Below are positions 1 through 14,500 of a stretch of DNA of 64,000 nt, piece by piece. A program made the position numbers and the translations under genes. The DNA comes from Lottia gigantea. Taxonomy: Eukaryota > Mollusca > Gastropoda > Lottiidae. Positions within the stretch are counted from its first letter, which is position 1, and each line of letters opens with the position of its first letter. Location: contig NW_008708117.1 of assembly GCF_000327385.1 (NCBI RefSeq), positions 293,810 to 357,809 on the forward strand, given 5' to 3'. The notes beneath the pieces were generated by a model, which saw nothing but the letters and a program-made list of their open reading frames with translations, was not told the DNA's origin and made no database searches.

Positions 1-350
1 GATACTACGTCTTAGAATGAGCAGAAAATTTAATTCTCAAGAATGGTCAATATGAGTATATATTCACCAGTGAACTTACCTGGTGTCATAAAGTTACAAC
101 AGAATCCCTGTAAAAACTAAAAAATTGGAAAATTTATAATACTGAGTAATTCTTGAAAAACGCTTTATCATAATAGTAAGTGTTTTTCAATAGTTACTTG
201 CAATTTTATTAAGTTTTTTGGATTTATCGGATTATATAAGGATCCTGTTATGTTAATTTTGACAACAGGTATATCTACTAATGAATATAATGCTCTTATT
301 GGCTCTTATTTTTAAATTTTATGTTTATTTTAAGACGTAGTATCCCTTTA
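1..350 (+). mobile_element. Interspersed short repeat (family R1) plus an inverted R1 end
   Basis: Position 1 begins inside a repeat starting GATACTACGTCTTAGAATGA and running to about 115, ending in CAGAATCCCTGT. The same start-to-end block recurs at 49948-50059, and related starts occur at 1147 and 60771. At 325-346 the reverse complement of the left end (TAAGACGTAGTATCCC) appears, so two ends of the family face each other across 1-346. This looks like a non-autonomous DNA element with ends AAAGGGATACTAC; no coding capacity is seen. The left edge is cut by the window. Confidence 0.6.
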
Positions 351-836
351 AAAAAATATTGAAAAAAGGACTCTTTCATTTAGTAAGCACACGAGCCACG
401 AAGCGTTTAGGATGCAATATGGAAAAGACTTAGACATAATAATATGACGCGGTGACGATATAGGTCGGCCTTTTTTCGGGTAAGGGGATAGGGGGTTCTT
501 GCCCCGCCCCCTCTTTCTGATACGCCTATATAAATCACCAGCCTAATATACTTATTGTTATCTTAATGTTGAATGTATAGTGTTAAGAGTGAAGGAGTTC
601 CTAAAAACTTCTATGTATAGTATTATACATGTACAATTGTTATTGAATTGTACGAGAATCGGCCTTTCAATTTTGATTCAGATAGCTGAATTGAGCTCTC
701 TCAGTAAATATCAGTAAAAATGTTCATATTATATGATATCATATCCAAGTTTATCAATTAACTAAAGAAATATTATTTAGGGACGACTTTACCCTTGATA
801 TGAATTTTAAAATATCTATTTTTTGTTTTTTTGTAG

Positions 837-998
837 AATTTTGTGGAAGTTTATGACTTAGCTAAAGATCCACATGAATTTGTAAACCTCAGAAATTCAA
901 CAGATCAACAGTTACTGACCACATTTAAACAGGAACTTTACAAACTAGTTCATTGTTCTGGGTCTGGGTGTGTTACTCCGCCGATTAAATATTCTTAA
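837..998 (+). CDS. Terminal exon of a sulfatase (N-acetylglucosamine-6-sulfatase-like)
   Basis: The exon follows a polypyrimidine tract and a TTTGTAG acceptor ending at 836. It encodes 53 residues, then TAA at 996-998. It starts NFVEVYDLAKDPHEFVNLRN and contains the spacing C-SGSG-C near the end. The Y-D-L-x-K-D-P-x-E-x-x-N-L pattern is the usual C-terminal substrate-domain strand of lysosomal and extracellular sulfatases; the following helix and Cys pair resemble glucosamine-6-sulfatase (GNS) and related enzymes, which remove 6-O-sulfate from N-acetylglucosamine in glycosaminoglycans. The catalytic part, including the formylglycine Cys motif, must lie upstream of the window. No further exon was found in 1-836. 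Phase 0 at the acceptor is assumed because it gives the family pattern. The choice of GNS over other sulfatases is uncertain. Confidence 0.75.
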   Translation, partial: NFVEVYDLAKDPHEFVNLRNSTDQQLLTTFKQELYKLVHCSGSGCVTPPIKYS

Positions 999-2513
999 AT
1001 TCATTTTAGCCTAATGAAAGCATGGTAACTTTAAGATGTATCATTTGAAGTGTCTAATTATAGCCGAGAAAAGATTTTTGTGCATAACTGGTTGTGATTC
1101 AAAACTTGAATTCGAACAGTCACTTTATTTTAATAAGTTTAAAAGGATACTACCTCTTAGAATGGACATAAAATTTCAACAAGTTCCCCCCCCCTCCACT
1201 CACTATGGGCTAATCAGAAAGGGGTTAAAATCGAGTTCTTTTACTTGGACTTGAAAGCTGCATTTATGTTTCAACAGCTATCAATGTAACAAAATTTTGC
1301 TATCATCTATGCTATCAAAACCCTATGATACTATTAAAATCTCCACATTGTGAAATATGGCAACCACACCATAGCCACCTGACTAACATGCGGTTTTTGG
1401 ATTGGTGATTAATGTAATCAACCGGACGTTCAACAGGTTGGAATATAGTAGATTCAGACAGAATTCAAAATGGCAGAAAAGGAAAGAGAAAATGTTGAAT
1501 GGGGCATACCCTCAGATAATTGAAAAAAAAAATGAAATGAAATGGGTGGAGTTTGACGTCCTACTTTTCTGCAACTCTCCAATCGAGCGCCATCTTAAAA
1601 TTACAAATAACAATTCTAATAAAACTTATACTTTATTTGAATACACAATTTAAGTTCATCAAGACAAGAGATTTATGAGCACTTTTTAAAAAATTAACAT
1701 ATACATTCAAGTCTGGATTCAGAATAAATAATGCATTATGGAATTCACTAGAATTGGTAGACTATAAATCTAAATTGGGAACTTTCTTTGGTAAATCTGT
1801 TGTTTCTATATGTAACTTTCCTTTGGATTTAATTGATCCCTGAAATAAAAATAGAAATATTTAGGCTCAATGAACATTGACAAGAAGTACAGTGTGTTTT
1901 AAAGGCTCCTATGGCTCAGTAAAGCCTGAACTTCAATTCCAGCCATAAGTCAAAAAGTTACACAGGGTTCATACAGCACTTTGCCTCAAAAATTCAAAGA
2001 CTTTTCAAGGACTCTGGGCTTTGAAATTCAAGGACTTTTCAAGGATATTAGTCTGACAGAATACACATGTACCTAACTTCTGAACTGTGAAATCAATAAA
2101 GATAGTTAATATTTGTCAATGGGGTTAATGATAAAAATATACATAATTTGACTCAAGGCAAGGGATGGAATTCAATGGTTTTTCAAGGCTGTGCGAACCC
2201 TGTTACATAGTTTCAACCAGACTTCGCCTTGTGATGCAAATGACTTGAAATTATTCAGATGGGACCAAATCTAGGCTCTGTGTGATACTGGCAGTCCAAA
2301 AGACCAATTAAAGGTATTTTAAAGATGTTTTCTAAATTGTGTATGTGTATCAGGAACAATTATGGCATCAATTTCCGGCATTCCAATTTTCAATCAGACG
2401 TCTGTGGTTCTAGCAATTCTACTAAAACTAAGTGTTTTATGACGTCACCCCAATTTTTCCAATCAAAATTACACAGAAAAGATAAGAAACAAAATATCAA
2501 GGGCTTTCAGTCT
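999..2513. other. Intergenic region between the sulfatase and DGCR8 3' ends (convergent)
   Basis: No exon is supported here. It holds an R1 fragment at about 1147-1200, a minus-oriented SINE fragment at about 1535-1600, a TIR element at 1963-2202, and a copy of TIR family M3 at about 2310-2510. The two genes converge, so both 3' UTRs should fall in this stretch; no clear poly(A) signal could be assigned to either. Confidence 0.5.
1963..2202. mobile_element. Non-autonomous TIR element (CAGGGTTC ends)
   Basis: The ends are CAGGGTTCATACAGC and, inverted, CAGGGTTCGCACAGC. The element is flanked by the direct repeat TTACA (1958-1962 and 2203-2207), a probable target-site duplication. Inside are short AAGGACTTTTCAAGG-type repeats and no coding sequence. 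It is a MITE; the superfamily was not determined. Confidence 0.7.
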
Positions 2514-5500
2514 CTATGATGCATACCCCGAGTTAAGTTGATTTAAGCAAGCTCTATCTAGGTTTAAAAACTGCACATTATACACGCAAACGTACGGTAA
2601 GCAACAAGTTGATATCTAAATACACCGAATAACTGACCTTTTCTGAATGTAACTTCATCATTTCAGATTTTAATTTTTCTAGAATACTTAAACAGGGTTG
2701 GACTGATTTATCTTGATTTTGAAGTTGATTGATATTTAATTCTTCTCTCTGTGGATACAAAAAACACAGCTCAATCAATACATAAATCAAAATACATAGC
2801 TCAATCAATACATATATCACAATATGTAGTTCAATCAATACATAATCAAAATACAAAGCTCAATCAACACATAAATCAAAATACGTATTTCAATCAATAC
2901 ATAAAAACACATAGTTCAATCAATGCACAAATAAAAACACATAGCTCAATCAATACATAAATCAAAGTACATAGCTCAATCAATAAACAAATCAAACTAC
3001 ACAGCTCAATCAATACATAATCAACATACATAGCTTAATCAATACATAATCAAAATACATAGCTTAATCAATACATAATCAAAATACATAGCTTAATCAA
3101 TACATTAATCAAAGTACATAGCTCAATCAATACAAATAAAAATACACAGCTCAATCAATACATAATCCTATCCAGTTCCTAAGTTATGGTAAACAGTTAC
3201 CAGGGTAAGGACAGACATCTTATGTAACTTTTTATAAGAGTTGAGCTTGATTCATGGGTCGCTAAACAAAAGCAAATATCTGCATTGAAGACCTTATATC
3301 TTCAAAACTAAGATTTAACTTCCGATTTAATTGTTGCCAAATTGGATGGCTAAATTTTCATTTTAAAAAGAGATACAGAGAGCTGACCTGATTTGAATTT
3401 GACAAAAAAAAATTTACCTTTTCAATGAGACCTTTCACAGAACTTTTACCATAAAGTCTTAACAAGGAACCCCAACACTGCACATGTGGATGAAGTAACT
3501 GAAATTTAATAACACATCCTCAAATTATTTGGTGAAATGAGGTTGGATAAGCTAAAATTTAATATAAAACATCAAATTATTTGAAAAAATGAGACCTTTC
3601 ACAGAGAAACTGATATTTAATATAAAACATCCTCAAATTATTTGGTGAAATGAGGTTGGATAAGCTGAAATTTAATATAAAACATCAAATTATTTGAAAA
3701 AATGAGACCTTTCACAGAGAAACTGATATTTAATATAAAACATCCTCAAATTATTTGGTGAAATGAGGTTGGATAAGCTGAAATTTAATATAAAACATCA
3801 AATTATTTGAAAAAATAAGACCTTTCACAGAGAAACTGATATTTAATATAAAACATCCTCAAATTATTTGGTGAAATGAGGTTGGATAAGCTGAAATTTA
3901 ATATAAAACATCAAATTATTTGAAAAAATGAGACCTTTCACAGAGAAACTGATATTTAATATAAAACATCCTCAAATTATTTGGTGAAATGAGGTTGGAT
4001 AAGCTGAAATTTAATATAAAACATCAAATTATTTGAAAAAATGAGACCTTTCACAGAGAAACTGATATTTAATATAAAACATCCTCAAATTATTTGGTGA
4101 AATGAAGTTGGATAAGCTGAAATTTAATATAAAACATCAAATTATTTGAAAAAATGAGACCTTTCACAGAGAAACTGATATTTAATATAAAACATCCTCA
4201 AATTATTTGGTGAAATGAGGTTGGATAATCTGAAATTTAATATAAAACATCAAATTATTAGAAAAAATGAGACCTTTCACAGAGAAACTGATATTTAATA
4301 TAAAACATCCTCAAATTATTTGGTGAAATGAGGTTGGATAAGCTGAAATTTAATATAAAACATCAAATTATTTGAAAAAATGAGACCTTTCACAGAGAAA
4401 CTGATATTTAATATAAAACATCCTCAAATTATTTTGTGAAATGAGGTTGGATAAACTGAAATTTAATATTAAACATCAAATTATTTGAAAAAATGAGACC
4501 TTTCACAGAGAAACTGATATTTAATATAAAACATCCTCAAATTATTTTGTGAAATGAGGTTGGATAAACTGAAATTTAATATTAAACATCAAATTATTTG
4601 AAAAAATGAGACCTTTCAAAGAGAAACTGAAATTTAATATAAAACATCCTCAAATTATTTGGTGAAATGAGATTGGATAAACTGAAATTTAATATTAAAC
4701 ATCCTCAAATTATTTGGAGAAATGATGATGGAGAAACTGAAATTTAATATAAAACATCCTCAAATTATTTGGAGAAATGATGATGGGGAAACTGAAAGTT
4801 AATATTAAACATCCTCAAATTATTTTGTGAAATGAGGTTGGATAAACTGAAATTTAATATTAAACATCCTCAAATTATTTTGTGAAATGAGGTTGGATAA
4901 ACTGAAATTTAATATAAAACATCCTCAAATTATTTTGTGAAATGAGGTTGGATAAACTGAAATTTAATATTAAACATCAAATTATTTGAAAAAATGAGAC
5001 CTTTCACAGAGAAACTGAAATTTAATATAAAACATCCTCAAATTATTTGGTGAAATGAGATTGGATAAACTGAAATTTAATATTAAACATCCTCAAATTA
5101 TTTGGAGAAATGATGATGGAGAAACTGAAATTTAATATAAATCATCCTCAAATTATTTGGAGAAATGATGATGGAGAAACTGAAATTTAATATTAAACAT
5201 CCCCAAATATTTGGGTAAATGTTGATGAATATACTGAAATTTAATATTAAACATCCTCAAATTATTTGGAGAAATGATGATGGATATACTGAAATTTAAT
5301 ATTAAACAACCTCAAATATTTGGAGAAATGATGATGAATATACTGAAATTTAATATTAAACATCCTCAAATTATTTGGAGAAATGATGATGGAGAAACTG
5401 AAATTTAATATTAAACATCCTCAAATATTTGGGTAAATGTTGATGAATATACTGAAATTTAATATAAAACATCCTCAAATTATTTGGAGAAATGATGATG

Positions 5501-8500
5501 GATATACTGAAATTTAATATAAAACATCCTCAAATTATTTGGAGAAATGATGATGGATATACTGAAATTTAATATAAAACATCCTCAAATTATTTGGAGA
5601 AATGATGATGGATATACTGAAATTTAATATAAAACATCCTCAAATATTTGGGAAAATGTTTAATCCTACCTGTAATATAGCTTGTGCTGCTCTTTGTTTA
5701 CCATCACGTTTATTTTTAGCAATCACCTACAATTGTACAATACAATGAACAAACCATGATATCTTCAGATCTTAAGAGCTGCGAGTAGATATTGACATCT
5801 AGCCCTTCTCTTTACAGACCATAAATTTTTAATTGGAGTAGACTTTATTCTCTCATAATTAGATTCATCTAAACATGACATGGGCAAAAGTACTGTAATT
5901 AACAGAAATTTTCTAGCTATTTGATGTTAATTCTGTGTGAATAGTCACAAAGGTGAAAGTTCAGCAGAATTAATTAAAGGGTCAGGTGCACCATTTTGGA
6001 GGGTTTGTTTTGAGTCTGGAAAATATGTCAATAGTCTTCAGAAGTAGTAGAAATGTATGAAAATCGCATAATTCCTTAAAAAATATCTAAAACTAGGAAT
6101 TTTACTCACTATTTCTATATATGTCTTTTCTATAAATCACAGAGTATATTAGATTGACGACTAGTCATTTTAACAATCAAACAAGGATAATTCTGGACAA
6201 ATATGGACAGTGAGCTGTGAACACTATTATTGATTGGCTTAGCTAACAATTTCCATTTCTGAGACTAAAGTATGATTGGTCAAAAATAATGGCACACCTC
6301 TCCCTTTAAGTGAATTAAGATTCTGGCATGAAATTTATCAATTTTGCTCAGAAAAGTTTTATTATTTTTCTTCCTGACCAGCATCTTCAGCAGTCTTTGC
6401 CAATACACAGGATTTCTTTTTTGAAATAATAATCAAGAGTTTAATATAAATCTAATGGCGCAAATAATTTGAAAATCTGACTGTTTTTGAAAAATTTAAA
6501 ACCAATTCAAGTTCATTAAAACAAGAATTACTCCCTATATTGAACTTTATGACCAAAATTTATTTCCCAATATTAACAATACCCATACATTGTTGAGCAC
6601 TAGGAGAATGGATTTAGTCACAGTTCTCTGGTCCACTTTTGCTATTTATAAATCAATTGCTACTTACAGAAGCTGTGTGTTTTCCAACAGTCAATGTAAA
6701 TTCACTCTTTTGATGTTTTAATAATTTCATATTCATTGTACATTTAGTATCACCTAAGCCATAATTTCTGTAAAACAAAAGTTGAAATTTAAAACAACTG
6801 GATGCAAAAGTTGCAAAAAAGACACCACGATCAGGACCTACCTCACTACATTTGCTAAAACAGACATTTAGATAAATAATATTTTAAACTTATAGAAAGA
6901 CAGACTCGCCATTCTTGGGAGTTGATTTGGGTCTTGATAAAATGCAAATAGTTTTAAGAAGTACTATAGTACTACAAAAATCGCATAATTCCTTCAAAAA
7001 TATCTCAAACTATATGGCAGTTTCTCAAGAAAAGACCAAGTCATCTTTTCAACTTTCAAAAAAAGATAATTCTGGAAAAATGGATTTGAAGGCTCAAATT
7101 TTGATGGTGAGCTGTGAACACTATGATTCATGACTGGCTTAGCTAAATAATTCCCATTTCTAAGACTAATGTACCATACAGATGGCAAACATGTCCCTTT
7201 AAAAAACCAGTGTTATTACTTCATAGGGCCCAAAAGTGAGGCTGGGCTGGGCTGGCTTTAGCAGTGAAAGAAAAGCTGTCAGGGTTAACGAACTCAAACC
7301 AGGCTATGCGTAAAAAAACTTCATAAATTGAATTTTCTTCAACTCAAAATATGTACAAAAGATTTTTGAAACACAAATTCAACACTGACCTTTTAAGACA
7401 TTCATCTAATATTTGATAAGGACTAGGCTGTCCTGCTTTATTCCCTAGTTCATATACTCTAGGATCTTCAATTTTTACTTCATCAAAAAACTGTAAAATA
7501 TCAATGTTATAATTCAATTCACAGACTTTTGTTTGAATATTAGCATCTCTTTAAATCTATATAGAAAAGCAATTCAAGGTTTAATTAGACAAGCTATTTT
7601 GAAGTATTTTTTATCTGAAATATTCTCAAAACTTTTAAATCCTCATAGCTTTTGAATTGAAGCATCCTGCAATTAATTTTTCAATAAAAGTAAGATCATG
7701 AATTCCAAGAGAATGTTTAGATTAAATAAACCACAAATCAGAGGCATATAACAGCACTTGAGATCAATGGTTGCTTAATGTGTTTGAGTCACAATCTGCT
7801 AGTTAGTTAGACACAACATTGTGTGTGATGAATTTATCATAATGCATTACTTACCGAAAGATCTTCTATATCTGGAGTTGATTCTTGTGTTACTTTGTTC
7901 ATATCTGGTATTAATACTTCTAATGTGGTCTTAGCTGAAATATTGAAAAAAACAAATATTAGAAGGGAATTTGGGTGTAATTCCTTTATTCTCACATTTT
8001 TACATTTTTTTAACTGGCTGCAAGCTATCAAAATCTTTTGCTTTGGTAATTTGCTTAACAATGGCTACCTCACTATAATGATGTGACACTTATGTGCACA
8101 ATGAGCCCCTTCAAATAATAAGGGTCTTACAGCATTCCAGTGATGTGATTATTGTATTTTTTTCAGTGATTTGAAGAGATATACCTTACAAGGATAATAA
8201 TTTCTACTTCCCAAATCTATGGGAACCATTGCATATTTTCAATGCCCATTTACAGCTGTTCCTACTGGAATAATGATGAAAGATGTCTCTTACCTGCTTG
8301 TAATTTAGCAGCCTTTTTACTAGAAGCATATCCTGTTCCATACTCTATATCTTCTATTAACACTGTGGCACTGAATGGTGTTAAGGAATTCTCTACAAAC
8401 AGAAATAAGTTGAACGACATAAAGTACAAATTCAAATTTTGTTCTATCAGATTAAAATGTAAATGAAATGAAATAAATGGAGTTTTAAATCCTACTTTTC

Positions 8501-11500
8501 TGCACCATGTGAGCTAATGAAGACGGGCAACGCCATACAGGATGCAATGAGGGGAATTTTGTCAAGACAGCGGCATTAGCCTGCTCCTTTCCATTTCCGA
8601 CAGTCGAGGGATCTTAAACATGCACAGGGCCTTGATTTATTGTCCCATCCGCACTACTAGACGCTTTATCCATGTCAGCCACAATAATAAACTCTTTATT
8701 TGACATGTGTCAGAATTGGGCCCAATATACAAGGACATTCAGCCAATTGGGGACTACATAATGAATGAATGAAAACAAAAAAAAATTACACTATACTTCG
8801 ATGGACAACCTGTTTAACAAATAAACAAGTACATGTGATTTAAATGGACAGACTATGTTGCTATAATCAAGTACATGACCACCAAAGATGTATTATCTTT
8901 ACTTGTTAGTAATCTGGGGATTTGTTTTCAACCATGATTCTCCATCTGAGAACTGTTCATCAGAGGTCCAAAGTTCTGAAGGTATTCTCTTGAGCAGTGC
9001 CAGGATAGAACTGAAGATCTCTGAGGAGGCGTCTATCTCTGAATAGTGCTGGCACGATGTATCGGTGAATTGATGTATTACGAAACAACATGCCACGATA
9101 CATGTATCGTATCACAAGATCTTGTTTCGATGCTTGACAATACCTCTCATTCAATAAAAAAGTGGGGATTTTTTTTAAGTTGTTTTATGATACAATTTTT
9201 TTCACTGAAATTTTTTATAAGACAGTGGATGCTTACCACTTCTATCAACTATATTACCAAATATCACAGTTATAAAGTTATAAATTAATAAATATTGAAG
9301 CTTTGAAGATAATATGTTAATTTTTATCCCATTACCCTATATAAGGGTATGTATTGTATCGTGACCCTTGTATTACGATACATATCGTATCGAGGCATGA
9401 TTGAGGATACCCAGCACTATCTCTGAAAGCCAACTTGGCAAGAATCCAGTAGGACATAAATGGAAATAAAGCTGAAATCAAAAGTACTTACCTAATTCTT
9501 TATATTTGTACCGAGGTTGAACTCTCATGGTATGTTGGATATATTCATGTAGAATACAGATATAGGATTTCCCTGATGGATTTAATACAAACTCTACAAT
9601 ATATAAGACATTCTTTTCTATAATACTAGAAATATTCTGCAGTGAACTTTGCTATAAGCTTAGTTAATGCAAGTGATCTTTTCTGTAATATACTAGCTAG
9701 TGAACTTTACTATAGTTAATACAAGTGATCTTTTCTGTAATATACTAGTGATCTTTTCTGTAATAAGCTTATACTAGCTAGTGAACATTGCTATAAGCTT
9801 AGTTAATGCAAGTGATCTTTTCTGTAATATACTAGCTAGTGAACTTTACTATAGTTAATACAAGTGATCTTTTCTGTAATATACTAGCTAGTGAACTTTT
9901 TTGTAATACACTACCCAGTGATCTTTTCTATAATTAATGCAAGAAATTCTTTTATGTAAGACTAATGATTTTTTTTGTAATACTCGCTAGTGATCTTTTC
10001 TATAAAACTAGCAAATTTGTATAGAAATACAACTTAGTGATCTTTTCTTTAATGAGATAGTGATCTTTTCTAGTCTAGGAAATCTTTCCTGTAATATACT
10101 CATAGCAAAGTGATCTTTTCTGAAATACTAGCTACTGATCAAAGATCAGCCATAGTGATCTTAGTAATAGGTCTTTCCTGTACACTAATTCTAGCAGTTT
10201 TCTGAGTATTCCTCATAATTTTGAAATGAAAATGAAACAGCATTGGGCATCTAATTTGCATTTAAAATTCAAGATAACATCTTACCTTTCAACTTATTTG
10301 ACTTGATCATACCAGTTTTAGATGTTGGAGGAACAGGACAGGTTATCAATAATTTAGTATTGGACGGCTGAAGAATAGAATTTGTGAGATCAGTACTTTG
10401 TCTATCTCAATGAAATAATACTCATCCATGGACAACTAAGGCTGTAGTACAATCAAATTGAAAAAAAAAAAAACCCTGAGAATTTTGGTCCTCATTTCAC
10501 AGTGAAGTATGTCTCTGATTTGCCTCCATTGGGCTATGGCCTAGACCACTAATGAAAGGAAAAGATGTGCCGAGAATTGAGAGAGGTTACAGACTCTACA
10601 AGAGAGAACAGCATGGTGACCCTGTGGATATGTGATTTGAATAAAACAAAAAAAGTACTTACCAGCTCTGGACGGAATCGCTTCTTCATATGAACTCTTC
10701 TGTCTTTCCACGTCCTAGAAGAACCAAATTTTATCAATTATCCCAAGACCAATTTCATTGCTCAGAGACATTTATTTCTGGTTATATTGCATACAACTAC
10801 ATTGTGTTCTTGTTTTGGGTATTTCCAAATGATCTGGCAAAGGATTGATCAACAAACTGCACAAATATGGGTAACATGTTTGCATATATAGTTGTAGTTA
10901 AATTTTTCTAATTTCTGGTCACATATTCTCGAAACGATCTTAGCGCTAGGATGTCCTAGAATCAATGTTAGAAGATAAGAAACTAGGAAATCCTAGCGCT
11001 AAGATCGTTTCGAGAATACGTGGCCAGAATTATATAAATCAATGTTTCCAAATGATTATTGGTATTATTGATATCATCACTTTACTTTGAGTAAGTAACA
11101 AGTTATACTTACTTATATTTTTTAACAGTAATGCTTGTAAACTGGAATAGTTTTTTACAATATTGTCTTACTTCTAGAGAATCTATAAAACATAATATAC
11201 AATAACAAAATATTTTTAATGTTAAAATTGTGCTGTTAAAACAGAACATGAAACACTTTGTTACTCAGAGTTTCATGCCATGCAATCTTCAAGCAATTGA
11301 TCTATTTCAGCTGTGTCAATTATGTAATTTGACAAGTGGAACTTATTTTTATGTCTACACTTCTAACATAATAGAGAAATGTTAAAGCCACATGCACACT
11401 GTCTCACACTGATGAAACAGGGCCAAAGTTACAATATTTTTAAGTATAATACTCTTTTGTGCTCATAAAAGTTATTTGACCAAAGATTACAGCTGCTATT

Positions 11501-14500
11501 GCTATTGATAGAAAAACCTCATGCATCTACATAACTTGATGCATACTGGAATATTAATTCCTTTTATTTTGAATGAATAGAACCCAAGTACTAATAATCC
11601 AAACTGCAAAAAAGAAACTGACATTCCAAAATAACAGTTTGGCAATACGCAAGTTGCATATGAGAAAGTATTTCACAATGAAAAGTGGTACAAGTGTCAA
11701 ACACATTCGATTCAACTTTGAATTCAAGGAATTTTTTAAAGCTCACATCAACTCTTTTCACTCCAGATGCCTTATCAAAAATGGTAAAATATAAATAAGT
11801 AGGATTTTATACCTAAGGATGTGTCTTGCTTTCTTTCAGATAATGTTTCTATTCTGACCTTTGACCTAGGTAAAACTTTCCCACTTTCTCCTGCTGTGGT
11901 TTCCCCATTCTCTCCTTGAAAAAAAGGTTTTTAGTTTCAAATAATATATTTCTAATTCAAGATTCACTGGATTTCACTATTGCAGTTATTTTGGCTTGAA
12001 TGGTGATCTCATAATCAATTCAAGGTTTCCTGGAAAAGCAGGAATCACAGGCAACTTAAGAGATATCAGAAAAATTCAAACATAAGTGTAACGTTTATAA
12101 TTTAACTAAGCATTTTATGGTGTCACTATGGAAAAAGATTCTAACAATATCTAAGGGCTTTTGCCATAGTAATTTCATAAAAAGTTTAGTTTTGGTGAAA
12201 TTGCAAGAACAACAGACATCTGACTGAAAATCGATGCTATCTGTGTCCCAAATACACTCAAAAAGTTCAGAAAACCTTTAAAGCTCATTTCATTCCAAGA
12301 TTATCAAAACTCAAACCACTTATTACCTTGTCCATCTTTATCACTGTTGACAGTTTTTTCTGTTTCAGTTTCACTGACTTCTATTTTTCCTTCTGTTTTA
12401 AGATTTTGCATGGTTCCATTAAGCTCATTTTTAGTTGATAGGTCACTGGCACCATCATTTTCTTTGCAATTTTCAGGAATTTCCATATTTTCTTCTTTGA
12501 TTGTTACAGGTTCTTCTGAGCTAGCAGTAACTTGTGAAGTTTTTTCTTCATCTTCTGCTTCAGTTTTACATGTTTCTTTGGAATGATCAGAAGCATATGC
12601 ATCTGGGACTACAGTTTCTGATTTTTCCTCAACTTCCTTAAGCAAAGCTCTTCTGTATTGAAGACATGGAATGGCACTAACAGGAATATCATGGCGCTAA
12701 AAAATTACATTTTATAAAGATGTTAAATAAAGAATAATCAGATAGTTCCTTTATTTTCAATGTTCATGTACAATTGGTCAAAAAAAAAAATTGCTCAGTT
12801 GTCCCTTTAAATTATAATTGTCCAACAAAATATAAGCTAGATTACCAAGTGTCTCATTACTCCCCAAAATTTCAAAGTTGAATATCTCGAACATTTTTTA
12901 ACAATTAAAAGTAATTCTTACCCTGACACTACCAGGACCTAAGAAATATGGTCGTGACATAGTACATACACGTGTATCTTTATGTAGGTAAACAGGCATA
13001 CCACTATTATGAGTGACCACAACCCAGCCTTCTGGTAAAATATCAAATGGGTTTGTACCCTTTTCTTAAATATAAAAAAAGATACAGTTGAATTCTAAAA
13101 TACATATGATGCAGAAGGCTTCATTAGCAACCAATATTTGTTCACACTGTACTGCAACTGATATACCAGTAGTGGACTCCAGGTTACAGCTTAAAGGGAT
13201 TGTAAAGAGGTTTTCTTGCAATTCCACTAAAACTAACACATATTATGACATCACTAGGGGGGGAGCTACAGGAAGCTACTATTAATATATATGCAGTTCC
13301 CCTCTAGTGACGTCATATAACTAGTTATTTTTTGTGGAATTGAAGGAACCACAGACGTCGGAATGAAAATTGGAATGGTGCAAACCAAAGCTATCAGTGT
13401 CCCTGATACACATAAAAAGTTTAGAAAACCTCTTTTCAGTCCCTTTAAGGCTTAAATACACACACAAAATTGATGCAAGTACAATCCTATGGGGATACCA
13501 CTAAATATATGCTTATGAGTCTGATTTAAAATATTTGAGCAATTTCTGGAATAATCTACAACTGAGCGAATAAGTACTAAGCCAATTTAACCTGTATCAA
13601 CTTAAAGGGCTATCGACATGCTCATGTGCAGTTATTGTAAGTAATAATTTCGTTAATAATTGCATATGAGAAGATCAAAAATGCTGTGGTGAAGAATTTC
13701 AAAATTGGCTCTAATTTAATTATAGGAACTGAATGTTAAATTCTAATTCTGAAAAATGCTATAGATAGCTGAAATTGAGCCCTATCAGAATGTAAAACTA
13801 ATCTTTATATAACAATATGCCTTTGCAATATACAATATCAATACACATTTAGAAAGCCAAAGGAGGAAATTTCCTAAAAAAAACTTTTTGAAAAAGAGAA
13901 TTTCCAAATTTAGATTCAAGTCAGAAACAGACAATTCCCTACTTTCAGTTTTAACAATACTGGAATGTGAGAAAAAAAGAATCTCCTCATTCCCAGCAGA
14001 TCATACAAATGCAAACTGTAAAAAAGAATTCCCTGATTTCAGCAAATCATACAAATTGAAAGCTAAAATGGACTAGGCTTTGTGAAATCTGTTCGGTTAA
14101 GGAGAAAAAAATGATAATAAAAAGTAAACCTTGTAAAACTATTTTTTCTTTTTCTTCCAAAGATTCTGGAGTTTGTTTTTCACCATCAGCTGAAAGTTTC
14201 ATGTCCAGCCCTTGATCAAGAAGGTCATAAAGTTCATTATCATCTAAATACTCATCACTTTCATCATTATCTATATTTTCTGCTTCATTATCAACTTCAT
14301 CAATTATCTCAAACTCATGTAAGTTACCCCCCTTTAAATCATAATCTTCAACTTCATTTTCATCTGGCAAATTGCTTCCATGACCGGGGTCTCCGATGCC
14401 AAATGAAGCATCAAGGTCTAACCTTGGTGCCTTAGAAGGTGGTTCTAAACTTTCAGAAGTTTCCTCCATCAAAATTCCATCATTATTTTCTTCCAGATCA

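Noticed and set aside
2578-2960. Open frames across the CAATCAATACATA array
   Set aside because: Minisatellite translation. Only the part at 2638-2748 on the minus strand is real coding sequence (DGCR8 exon 15).
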